Assembly: GCA_019112875.1 (NCBI GenBank)
Contig: DXIO01000116.1
Coordinates: 1 to 36,753 of the forward strand
DNA from: Candidatus Aquabacterium excrementipullorum
GTDB taxonomy: Bacteria; Pseudomonadota; Gammaproteobacteria; Burkholderiales; Burkholderiaceae_C
Direction of reading: 5' to 3'
DNA length: 36,753 nucleotides
How positions within the stretch are numbered: the stretch's first letter is position 1; each line of letters opens with the position of its first letter. Shown here one piece after another: positions 17,184 through 24,185 of the stretch. The notes under the pieces are model-generated. The model was not told the origin of the DNA and did not search any database. It worked only from the letters and a program-made list of their open reading frames with translations. A program made the position numbers and the translations under genes.

Positions 17184-18508
17184 GACGCCAGCCTCTGCCA
17201 CAGCACCACGGCCTCACCCGGCTGCCACGCCGTGAGTGGCTGAAACACCTCGCCATCCCATTCGCCCATCACGGAGACAGGGTGCCCGCCGCTGGCCGCC
17301 AGCAAACGCCAGGCATCCGCCGTGCCGATCGCGGCCGGCAGCGCCTGGCCCTCGGCCACCAGGTGCATGCGCCCGCCAGTCATCACAGCCACGGCCCGTC
17401 GCATCACGATGGGGTGCAACGGTGTCCAGGGACTGGCGGCCACACGCTCGGCAACGGCTTGCCATTCCATGGCCCAGTCGGGCTGCGGCACCACACAGGG
17501 CGGCGCCTCGACCCGATCGACACACAGGGCCCGCGATGCACCCGTGCCCGGAAAGAAGGCCAGCGTTGCATCGAACACCGCGCCGGTCAGCCAGGCCTGC
17601 TCGAAACCACGCCCGCCATGGGCATGGTCCAGCACCAGGGCCCGCCGGCCACTGTCCTGGCCTTGCAGCCACACGCGGCGCTCCGTCAGGCGGTCATCGC
17701 GCTCCTGCTGCGCCACCCCCAGCACCTGCCAGCGGTCACGCAGCTTGGCGCCCTGCTCCAGCACCTCGGCCTTGTCGTAAGGCCAGCCCAGCACCATGCG
17801 CAGTTCAGCCTGCAGATCAGCATCCAGCGACTCGCGCCGGCTCACGGCCTCGCAGGCCAGGTACAGCAAGCCCAATCGCCGCAGCAGCCGTTCAGCCCAA
17901 TCTTCGCCCTGGTTGACCACCTGGGCCGCATCGCGGATGCGCTGGGCCAGGCCCGGTGCCTGCGCATCCACCATGCGCGCGGCCATGACGTGCCATTGCT
18001 TGAGCGCTTCCGGGTTGAAACTGCCGATCCCACGGGCCATCTGGTCAGACAGCCATTGCGCCAACTCTTGTGCCGCATCGCTCATCCGCGTCCAGCGCTG
18101 CGACTGGCGCTTCTGTGCGGCAGCCGGATCCACGGGCTGGGCCGCGGCCACGGCCTGACGCTCTTCCTTCTTCTGCGCCTTGGCCTCGCGGGAGTTCAGC
18201 CACTCCGTCACCCATTCGGGCCGGGCCTTGCCGTTGAACAGATCCGGGTTCTGCACCTGGATCAGCAACAGCGCCAAGCCGTGCTTGCAAGGGAACTTGC
18301 GGCTGGGGCAACTGCAGCGAAAGGCAGGGCCGTTCAGATCGGCCGAGGTCTGGTACGGCTTGGCGCCGCTGCCCTGGCACTCGCCCCAGACACTGTGATC
18401 ATCGGCGCCCAGGGTGGGCCATTTGGCGGGCGCCGTCAGCCCCCTCGCGGCCTTGGCCGACGCCTCGTCGGGCGCCAGCGCCAGAACCGAATCCATCGTG
18501 AGCGCCAT
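17180..18508 (-). CDS. SWIM zinc-finger protein, first gene of the MoxR/VWA operon
   Basis: A 442-residue protein with a SWIM zinc finger near the N-terminus: C65-x-C67-x6-C74-x-H76 in FRCSCPSRKFPCKHGLALL. SWIM domains bind DNA, RNA or protein. A charged linker (about 105-135, KAQKKEERQ) follows, then a helical middle and a C-terminal beta-rich part (about 290-440). GGGAGA lies about 9 nt before the ATG. The start is followed at 18509-18770 by the divergent reverse-transcriptase control region. The protein resembles E. coli YehQ and the SWIM proteins of retron-associated operons. A role in binding the retron RNA/DNA or foreign nucleic acid is plausible but inferred. Confidence 0.85.
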   Translation of the reverse strand: MALTMDSVLALAPDEASAKAARGLTAPAKWPTLGADDHSVWGECQGSGAKPYQTSADLNGPAFRCSCPSRKFPCKHGLALLLIQVQNPDLFNGKARPEWVTEWLNSREAKAQKKEERQAVAAAQPVDPAAAQKRQSQRWTRMSDAAQELAQWLSDQMARGIGSFNPEALKQWHVMAARMVDAQAPGLAQRIRDAAQVVNQGEDWAERLLRRLGLLYLACEAVSRRESLDADLQAELRMVLGWPYDKAEVLEQGAKLRDRWQVLGVAQQERDDRLTERRVWLQGQDSGRRALVLDHAHGGRGFEQAWLTGAVFDATLAFFPGTGASRALCVDRVEAPPCVVPQPDWAMEWQAVAERVAASPWTPLHPIVMRRAVAVMTGGRMHLVAEGQALPAAIGTADAWRLLAASGGHPVSVMGEWDGEVFQPLTAWQPGEAVVLWQRLAS

Positions 18509-18603
18509 CTCGGCTCATCTCCCTTGTATTGCTGATGGCAGTCTAGCGCATCCCATCGGGGGGCCTGGCCCGTCAAGGTGGCCACGCATAATGCCCTCGC
18601 GGC

Positions 18604-18753
18604 CACCATCCAAGTTTCCGGCGATCCAGTTCATGCAATTGGCTCGCACTCTGGGGATACCCCAGGGTTACCCATCGGCATCCCGACGAGAGGCATGTGC
18701 GGGTCGGCGATCCTCGCCGCTCAGCTCACGCATCACCCGCAGGTTGGATGGTG
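18604..18753 (+). ncRNA. Predicted retron msr-msd RNA (structured region before the RT)
   Basis: A perfect 10-bp long-range inverted repeat, CACCATCCAA (18604-18613) with TTGGATGGTG (18744-18753), closes a 130-nt interior ending 17 nt before the RT start codon. This is the arrangement of retron a1/a2 arms, and a G (18614) directly follows a1 as a possible branching guanosine. Inside are CCAGTT/AATTGG (18626-18642, loop CATGC, one G-T pair), a 9-bp stem ACTCTGGGG/CCCCAGGGT (18648-18668, loop ATA, one T-G pair), and TGCGGGT/ACCCGCA (18698-18704 with 18735-18741) enclosing CGGCGA/TCGCCG (18705-18719). A further stem, GGTGGCC/GGCCACC (18577-18583 with 18601-18607), lies just upstream and overlaps a1 by four bases. 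Pairing was found by eye, and the msd boundaries are not determined. Confidence 0.45.
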
Positions 18754-18770
18754 TGCCGCACCTTACTGTC

Positions 18771-20108
18771 ATGCCCACCATCAAGACTTTGACCGCTCTG
18801 GCACTGGCCAGGGCGATGCAAGCAGGGACACCCGACGCGAGAGGCCTCGCGGCGCGCATGCACGCCTGCCTGGACAACAAGCCCAGCTGGTGCAAGCCTC
18901 TGGCAGAGCGCTGTGCGCAGATGCCCCGCGAGCGCTGGCGACGGCTGTCCGTGCGGACACTGGCCAGCCTGATCGAAGAAGACATCGGGTTCGCACATGC
19001 CTGGCTGGCGCACCAGAAGCCAGGCGTGCGCAGGTACATCCTGCGGGTGCGGCAAGGCATGGGCTCTTTGCCCCTGGGCCTGCACCGCTGCCAGCTTCCG
19101 TACTGGCCGAACACCGGCATCCTCGGGCCCTGGCTTGGCGTGTCCGCCGGCAGCATGTGGCGACTCACCCGGCCCAGCGCCTGGCAGCGGCGCATGCCGC
19201 TTGGCGAGCAGCACTACCGCTGCCTGCTGCTGCCCAAACGCACAGGCGGATGGCGCCTGCTGGAGGTGCCACACCCCTACCTGATGCGCCTGCAGCGTCA
19301 ACTGCTGGATCACCTTCTGGACCGCATCCCGGCGCATGAGGCTGCCCACGGGTATGTGCGCGAGCGGTCGGTGGTGCACCATGCCCAGGCGCATGCCGGT
19401 CAGGCCGTCATCCTGAAGTTCGATCTGCAGGACTTCTTCACCTCGGTGCGCGCCTCGCGCGTGCACGCCCTGTTCCATACGCTGGGCTATCCGGACAGCG
19501 TGGCGCGTGAATTGACGGCGCTGTGCACCACCGCCACACCGGAACCAGTACTGCGGCGCCTGCACCAGGAAGGCCAGTTGCCCTGGCATCGGCTTCAGCA
19601 ACTGCGCGAGCCGCATCTTCCGCAAGGCGCGCCCAGCTCGCCGGCACTGGCCAATCTGTGCGCATTCCGGCTCGACCTTCGCCTGGACGGACTGGCCCAT
19701 GCCCTGGACGCACGCTACACGCGCTATGCCGACGACATCGTGATCTCGGGCGGTACCGGCCTGCGGGCAAGCTACCAACGGATCGCGCAATGGGTGGCAC
19801 GCATTGCCAGCGAAGAAGGCTTCGCGTTGAACTTCCGCAAGAGTCGCTGCCAGACCATCGGCAGCCGGCAGACCGTGTGCAACATCGTCGTCAACCAGCA
19901 CCCGAATCTGCTCCGGGAGGAATTCGATCGGCTCAAGGCGATCCTGCACAACTGCGTGCGCCATGGCCCCGCCTCGCAGAACCGTGACGCACACCCGCAA
20001 TGGCAAATGCACCTGAAAGGGCGGCTGGACTGGGCGTCACAACTCAATCCAGGCAAGGCTGAACGCCTGCAGCGGCTTTATGCGCGGATCGACTGGAAGC
20101 AACCGTGA
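18771..20108 (+). CDS. Retron-type reverse transcriptase
   Basis: A 445-residue RNA-directed DNA polymerase. A helical N-terminal region of about 140 residues precedes the RT fingers/palm. Catalytic aspartates are D218 (KFDLQDFF) and D321-D322 in the YADD box (RYADDIVISG), with the QGAPSSPALANL motif at about 285-296 and a thumb region from about 375. The retron hallmark NAxxH just before the first aspartate appears as HAQAH (204-208), and the VTG hallmark as VCN (369-371) before IVVNQHPN, so both are recognisable but altered. No maturase or endonuclease domain is present, which argues against a group II intron. The ATG at 18771 is preferred; the long in-frame extension upstream to 18414 would run through the divergent SWIM gene and the structured region. 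No clear Shine-Dalgarno is seen. Confidence 0.88.
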   Translation: MPTIKTLTALALARAMQAGTPDARGLAARMHACLDNKPSWCKPLAERCAQMPRERWRRLSVRTLASLIEEDIGFAHAWLAHQKPGVRRYILRVRQGMGSLPLGLHRCQLPYWPNTGILGPWLGVSAGSMWRLTRPSAWQRRMPLGEQHYRCLLLPKRTGGWRLLEVPHPYLMRLQRQLLDHLLDRIPAHEAAHGYVRERSVVHHAQAHAGQAVILKFDLQDFFTSVRASRVHALFHTLGYPDSVARELTALCTTATPEPVLRRLHQEGQLPWHRLQQLREPHLPQGAPSSPALANLCAFRLDLRLDGLAHALDARYTRYADDIVISGGTGLRASYQRIAQWVARIASEEGFALNFRKSRCQTIGSRQTVCNIVVNQHPNLLREEFDRLKAILHNCVRHGPASQNRDAHPQWQMHLKGRLDWASQLNPGKAERLQRLYARIDWKQP

Positions 20109-20146
20109 ACCAGGGCTGATCGATACCGCTGCTGCTGTTCAGTGTG

Positions 20147-21139
20147 TCACCGATCCACTTTGCGAAATTGCTGGCGATACGCTGAAGGCGACACCTTCAA
20201 GGCCGAAGCGAAGTGCTGGCGCAGCGACACCGCACCACCGAACCCCGACTGTGCGGCAACCTCTTCAATGGCATCGTCGCCATCTTCGAGCAGGCGCTGC
20301 GCAAGCGCCAGTCTGTGCTGCACCAGCCAGGCGTGCACCGTGGTGCCGGTGGCTTCGTGGAAGCGCCGGGTGAAGTGCCGGCGGCTCATCGCCGCGCGGG
20401 CCGCGAGTGCATCCAGCGGCTGGGGATGCGGCAGGTTGGCCAGCATCCACTCGATGACGGCCCCCAGCTTGTCACGCTGGGGTCGCACGCTCACGGGCTG
20501 GGCAATGTACTGCGCCTGACCGCCCTGTCGATGCGGCGCCACGACCATGCGCCGTGCAGCCTGGTTGGCCGCCTCGGCGCCGAAAGCCTGGCGCAACAGG
20601 TGCAGGCAGCAATCCAGCCCAGCGGCCGTGCCCGCCGAGGTGACGACGCTGCCATCGTCCACGTACAGCACGTCCGCCTGCAGCTCGATCGCCGGGTAGC
20701 GGCGCTCGAACTCGGCCGCACCCAGCCAATGCGTGGTCGCCCGGCGGCCATCGAGCAGGCCTGCCTCCGCCAGCACGAAGGCCCCCAGACACAGCCCGAC
20801 GACCTGTGCGCCACGGGCATGGGCCGATTTGAGCGCATTCAGCAGCGCCGAAGGTGGCGGCGTCAGCGAGGTGTCCCACGAAGGAATCAGCACGATGTCG
20901 GCCTTGCGCAAGCCGCCCAGGCCCAGTGGCACCATCAGTTCAAAACCCGCGTTGGTGCGCAGACGGCCCGGCGTCACCGCGCAGACCGAAAGGCGATAGC
21001 GGGCCTGCCCCCGCACATCCCTGTCCTCACCGAAGACCAGGCATGGCACGGACAGGTGGAAGGGGCTGATGCCGTCGAAGGCCACCACGGCCACCTGCTT
21101 GATCGCTTGCTTGACCGCTGTGCTTGTCACTTTGGGCAT
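20147..21139 (-). CDS. GlxA-like AraC family regulator (DJ-1/PfpI domain + AraC HTH)
   Basis: A 330-residue transcriptional regulator. An amidase-like DJ-1/PfpI domain occupies about residues 14-190 (VAVVAFDGISPFHLSVP, then VVGLCLGAFVLAEAGLLDGRRATTHW, with a Cys in the nucleophile-elbow position). A C-terminal AraC domain (about 225-325) has two helix-turn-helix units (LDALAARAAMSRRHFTRRF and IEEVAAQSGFGGAVSLRQHF). It is divergent from the isochorismatase-like gene with a long inverted repeat between them, the usual layout for this regulator type. It probably activates that gene; the ligand is unknown. It is convergent with the RT gene, 38 bp apart. Confidence 0.9.
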   Translation of the reverse strand: MPKVTSTAVKQAIKQVAVVAFDGISPFHLSVPCLVFGEDRDVRGQARYRLSVCAVTPGRLRTNAGFELMVPLGLGGLRKADIVLIPSWDTSLTPPPSALLNALKSAHARGAQVVGLCLGAFVLAEAGLLDGRRATTHWLGAAEFERRYPAIELQADVLYVDDGSVVTSAGTAAGLDCCLHLLRQAFGAEAANQAARRMVVAPHRQGGQAQYIAQPVSVRPQRDKLGAVIEWMLANLPHPQPLDALAARAAMSRRHFTRRFHEATGTTVHAWLVQHRLALAQRLLEDGDDAIEEVAAQSGFGGAVSLRQHFASALKVSPSAYRQQFRKVDR

Positions 21140-21141
21140 GA

Positions 21142-21176
21142 TGGCCCGATTCTATCGATCATCGTCCATCGGGCCA
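21142..21176. promoter_or_regulatory. Inverted repeat, candidate operator of the AraC-type regulator
   Basis: TGGCCCGAT (21142-21150) and ATCGGGCCA (21168-21176) are perfect 9-bp inverted arms separated by 17 bp. The element starts 3 bp upstream of the regulator's ATG and lies 58 bp upstream of the divergent hydrolase start. The spacing puts the arm centres about 26 bp apart. A regulator dimer site is the simplest reading; an mRNA hairpin is the alternative. Confidence 0.5.
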
Positions 21177-21233
21177 CTTTCGTCGGCGCGATCCCACCGG
21201 AACAATGAGGGCAACGCCAACACGGAGCCCTTC

Positions 21234-21866
21234 ATGGCCAGCACCGATACCCGCCCTCGCCGCGCCCTCATCGTGATCGATGTGCAGAACGAGTACTTCA
21301 CGCCCAGCGGGCTTGCGATCACGCATCCGCCGGCCGCCCAGTCGCTGGGCCACATCACGCGCGCCGTGCAGGCGGCCCAGGCCGCCGCCGTGCCGGTCGT
21401 GGTGGTGCAGCACGAACTGCCGGTCGGCGCACCGATCTTTGCATCAGGCAGCGAGGGCTGGAAGCTGCACCCCGACATCGCCGCGTTCACGCCCGATCTG
21501 CTGGTGCAGAAGACCCTGCCCAGCGTTTTCGCACGCACGCCCTTGGCTGACTGGCTGCAGGAGCGCCAGATCGACACGCTCAGCATCGTGGGCTTCATGA
21601 CCCACAACTGCAACGCCTCCACCGTGTTCGAAGGCTTCCACCGGGGGTACACGGTCGAGGTGCTGTCCGACGCGACCGGCGCCCTGGCCTACAGCAACGA
21701 CGCAGGCAGTGCCAGCGCCGAGGAGATCCATCGCGTGTTCAGCGTGGTGTTCCACAGCAACTTCGCGGCCGTGGCGACCACCGATGCATGGATCACCGCC
21801 GTGCAGAACAGCGCGACCTTGCCACGCGGCAACATCCTTGAGTCCAACCGACGCGCAGCCGCGTGA
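21234..21866 (+). CDS. Isochorismatase-like cysteine hydrolase
   Basis: A 210-residue cytoplasmic hydrolase of the isochorismatase/nicotinamidase superfamily. The catalytic triad is visible as D16 (LIVIDVQNEYF), K93 (LLVQKTLPSVF) and C126 (GFMTHNCNASTV). Such enzymes cleave amides, carbamates or the isochorismate ether; the substrate here cannot be told. The ATG at 21234 is chosen because family members start a few residues before the first strand. It is divergent from the GlxA-like AraC regulator, which probably induces it, and is followed 99 bp later by the carboxymuconolactone-decarboxylase-like gene. Confidence 0.88.
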   Translation: MASTDTRPRRALIVIDVQNEYFTPSGLAITHPPAAQSLGHITRAVQAAQAAAVPVVVVQHELPVGAPIFASGSEGWKLHPDIAAFTPDLLVQKTLPSVFARTPLADWLQERQIDTLSIVGFMTHNCNASTVFEGFHRGYTVEVLSDATGALAYSNDAGSASAEEIHRVFSVVFHSNFAAVATTDAWITAVQNSATLPRGNILESNRRAAA

Positions 21867-21965
21867 CATAGCGTGATGGCGGCCGGTGCATAGCAGGGAT
21901 GCCTGCGCGGGCATAGGCGGGCGCGGGCCAGGTCGTTAAGCTGTCTCCTTGCAACAGGAGACAAG

Positions 21966-22538
21966 ATGGCCCGCATCCCGCTACCCGCCCCGGAAGAACT
22001 CAACGACGCGCAACGCAAGGTCTACGACAAGATCGTGGGCGGCAAGCGCGGCCGCATCGTGGGCCCGCTGCGTGCCGCATTGCACAACCCGGAGCTGGCC
22101 GACCGCTGGCAGGCGCTGGGCGAACTGCTGCGCTACAACACCTCGCTCACGCCCCGCCAGTCGGAGCTGGCGATCCTGGTGACGGGCCGCGCCTGTGGCT
22201 CGCCGCTGGAGTGGCACCTGCATTGCGCCGAGGCGCGCAAGGCCGGGATCGAGGACAACGTGATCGAATCGTTGCTGCACCAGCAGGCGCCCGCCTCGCT
22301 GAGCGGGCCTGACCTCGTCATCGTGCGTTTCGCGACCGAACTGAATGCCACCAACTCGGTGTCCGATGGCACCTATGCGCAGGCCGTCGCGCTGTTCGGC
22401 GCCACGGCCGTGGTGGAGCTCACCGCCCTGGTCGGCTACTACACGCTGGTCGCGATGACGCTGAACGCGCACGAGATCCCGATGCCCGATGGCGCGGCGC
22501 CCGCCTTCCCGATGCCGCACCAGGAGGCCGCCGCATGA
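21966..22538 (+). CDS. Carboxymuconolactone decarboxylase-like (AhpD-fold) protein
   Basis: A 190-residue protein of the CMD/AhpD-like family: an all-helical fold with the core SLTPRQSELAILVTGRACGSPLEWHLHCAEARKAGI at about residues 59-93. The redox CxxC of true AhpD is absent; E82, H84 and H86 are candidate catalytic residues, so a decarboxylase- or hydrolase-like role is more likely than peroxide reduction. AGGAGA at 21956-21961 is a good ribosome-binding site. The stop overlaps the next gene's start by 4 nt (ATGA), so it is coupled to the LigI-like amidohydrolase, and the two probably act on successive intermediates. Substrate unknown. Confidence 0.85.
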   Translation: MARIPLPAPEELNDAQRKVYDKIVGGKRGRIVGPLRAALHNPELADRWQALGELLRYNTSLTPRQSELAILVTGRACGSPLEWHLHCAEARKAGIEDNVIESLLHQQAPASLSGPDLVIVRFATELNATNSVSDGTYAQAVALFGATAVVELTALVGYYTLVAMTLNAHEIPMPDGAAPAFPMPHQEAAA

Positions 22539-23353
22539 GCACGAACTTCTCCGGCTGGGATTGCCACGCGCACCTGTTCGGGCCGTATGCCCAATACCCA
22601 TTGGCCGCGGACCGCAGCTACACGCCGCCCGAAGCGGCCGAGGTGCAGTATGCGGCCCTGCTCGACAAGCTGCAGCTGGGCCACGGCGTGCTGGTACACC
22701 CCAGCGCCTATGCCGATGACCTGAGCCTGCTGCTGGACACCCTGGCGCGCCGGCCCGCCTGGCGCGGCGTGATCGTGACCACGGCCGTGCAGAAGCTGGA
22801 CCTGACGCCTCTGCGCTCGAATGGCATCCGCGCGAGCCGTTTCAGCCACCGCAGCGGCGCGGGCGGCAACTTCGCGGGCAGCGCCTCGTTCGACGATCTG
22901 CGGCAACTGGCACCCGCCTTGGCCGATGCCGGCCTGCACGCCGAGCTGTGGACGGATTGCAGGTCCCTGCCCGACATCGCGGACGAGCTGCTCACCCTGC
23001 CCGTGCCCGTCGTGATCGACCACATGGGTGGTTTCGATCCGTCCGCTGGCGTGGATGACCCCGGCTTCAAGACCTTGCTGCTATTGCTCGAATCGGGCCG
23101 CGTGTGGGTCAAGCTGTGCGCCTACCGCAACTTCCTTGGGCGTGATGACCAGGAGGCGCTGGCGCCCTTGTTCCAGCAGGCCATGCTCAAGGCCAATCCG
23201 CAGCGCCTACTGTGGGGCAGCGACTGGCCGCATCTGCGCGTCACGCCGGAGCCGAACACATCGGGCTTGAAGGATGCCTTTGTGCGCTGGACAGGTGATC
23301 AGGCCCTGGTGCGGCAGGTGCTGGAGCTCAACCCCGCAGCGCTGTACGAATAA
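22535..23353 (+). CDS. LigI-like amidohydrolase (2-pyrone-4,6-dicarboxylate lactonase family)
   Basis: A 272-residue TIM-barrel hydrolase of the COG3618/amidohydrolase-2 group. Landmarks are WDCHAHLFGP with H11 and H13 near the N-terminus, VIDHMGG at about 163-169 and LLWGSDWPH at about 227-235, which holds the catalytic Asp. LigI hydrolyses the pyrone lactone PDC and related proteins open other lactones. PDC hydrolysis would fit a side route of gallate or protocatechuate cleavage, but the gene stands more than 10 kb from that cluster and is coupled by a 4-nt overlap to a CMD-like gene, so another lactone is equally possible. Confidence 0.85.
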   Translation: MSTNFSGWDCHAHLFGPYAQYPLAADRSYTPPEAAEVQYAALLDKLQLGHGVLVHPSAYADDLSLLLDTLARRPAWRGVIVTTAVQKLDLTPLRSNGIRASRFSHRSGAGGNFAGSASFDDLRQLAPALADAGLHAELWTDCRSLPDIADELLTLPVPVVIDHMGGFDPSAGVDDPGFKTLLLLLESGRVWVKLCAYRNFLGRDDQEALAPLFQQAMLKANPQRLLWGSDWPHLRVTPEPNTSGLKDAFVRWTGDQALVRQVLELNPAALYE

Positions 23354-23372
23354 GACCCACCCGCCAGATGAC

Positions 23373-23398
23373 AAAGGGCCCCTCAAGGGCCCCTTCTT
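23373..23398. terminator. Probable bidirectional terminator between convergent genes
   Basis: AAGGG-C-CCC (23374-23382), loop TCAA, GGG-C-CCCTT (23387-23395) forms an 8-bp stem with one C-C mismatch. It is preceded by A residues and followed by CTTCTT. It lies in the 64-bp gap between the stop codons of the amidohydrolase (plus) and the enoyl-CoA hydratase (minus). Confidence 0.7.
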
Positions 23399-23417
23399 CA
23401 TGGCTCAGCGTTGATGA

Positions 23418-24185
23418 TCACTCACCGCGGTACTGCGCCGGCCGCTTCTCCAGGAAGGCGTTCATCCCCTCCTTCTGATCGGCCGAATCGAACAGCCGCT
23501 CGAACAAGCGGCGCTCCAGCGACAAGCCCGTTTCCAGCGGCACGTCCGCACCCAGCCTGATCGCCTCGCGGATCGCCGACACGGCCAGCGGCGGCATCTG
23601 CGCGATCTGGCGCCCGAGGGCGATGGCACGGCTCAAGGCCTGCCCCTTGGGCACCACCTCGCTGACCACATTGGCCACCCACGCGTCGTGTGCGCTGAAG
23701 GGCTCGCCGGTCAGCGACCACAGCAGCGCCTTGTGCCGGCCCGCCGTGCGCAGCAGGCGCTGCGTGCCACCCGCACCCGGCATGATGCCGACCTTGATCT
23801 CGGGCTGCCCGAAACGCGCGTCATCCGCCGCGATGACCAGGTCGCAGGCCAGGGCCAGTTCGCAGCCGCCGCCCAGGGCATAGCCCTCGACCGCCGCGAT
23901 CACCGGCTTGCTGGACTGGCGCACGATCTGGAAGACCAGGTCGGTGCGCAGGCGCACGTGGTCCATCGGCGTCATCGAGGCCATCTCGGCCACGTCGGTG
24001 CCGGCCACGAAGTAGCCGCCCGCGCCGGTCAGCACGATCACCGCGACGCCGCTGTCCTGCTCCAGCGCATGGATGCTGTCGCCGATGTCCTGCTTGACCT
24101 GCAGGTTCAGCGCGTTGCGGCGCTCGGGCCGATTGATGGTGACGATGGCGACCGGACCATCACGTTCGACCTGGACCACGCTCAT
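23418..24185 (-). CDS. Enoyl-CoA hydratase (crotonase family, both catalytic Glu present)
   Basis: A 255-residue crotonase. It should add water to a trans-2-enoyl-CoA to give 3-hydroxyacyl-CoA. The oxyanion-hole and active-site segment YALGGGCELALACD carries E109, and FGQPEIKVGIMPGAGGTQRL carries E129, the two catalytic glutamates of hydratases such as PaaF. The start overlaps the stop of the 3-hydroxyacyl-CoA dehydrogenase gene by ATGA (24185-24182), which matches their consecutive reactions. It is the last gene of the minus-strand catabolic block and is followed by a terminator hairpin. Confidence 0.9.
   Translation of the reverse strand: MSVVQVERDGPVAIVTINRPERRNALNLQVKQDIGDSIHALEQDSGVAVIVLTGAGGYFVAGTDVAEMASMTPMDHVRLRTDLVFQIVRQSSKPVIAAVEGYALGGGCELALACDLVIAADDARFGQPEIKVGIMPGAGGTQRLLRTAGRHKALLWSLTGEPFSAHDAWVANVVSEVVPKGQALSRAIALGRQIAQMPPLAVSAIREAIRLGADVPLETGLSLERRLFERLFDSADQKEGMNAFLEKRPAQYRGE

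Noticed and set aside
18414..18770. N-terminal extension of the reverse transcriptase by 119 residues.
   Set aside because: It would overlap the start of the divergent SWIM gene and the structured region; the extra sequence has no RT similarity and the ATG at 18771 gives a normal length.
11036..20108. The RT/MoxR region as a mobile element or genomic island.
   Set aside because: No integrase, transposase, tRNA, flanking direct repeats or obvious base-composition shift was seen, so I claim only a functional gene cluster.
18771..20108. The RT as a group II intron-encoded protein or diversity-generating retroelement.
   Set aside because: There is no maturase or HNH domain and no intron-like flanking structure, and I saw no template/variable repeat pair or variable target gene; the motif layout fits retron-type RTs better.
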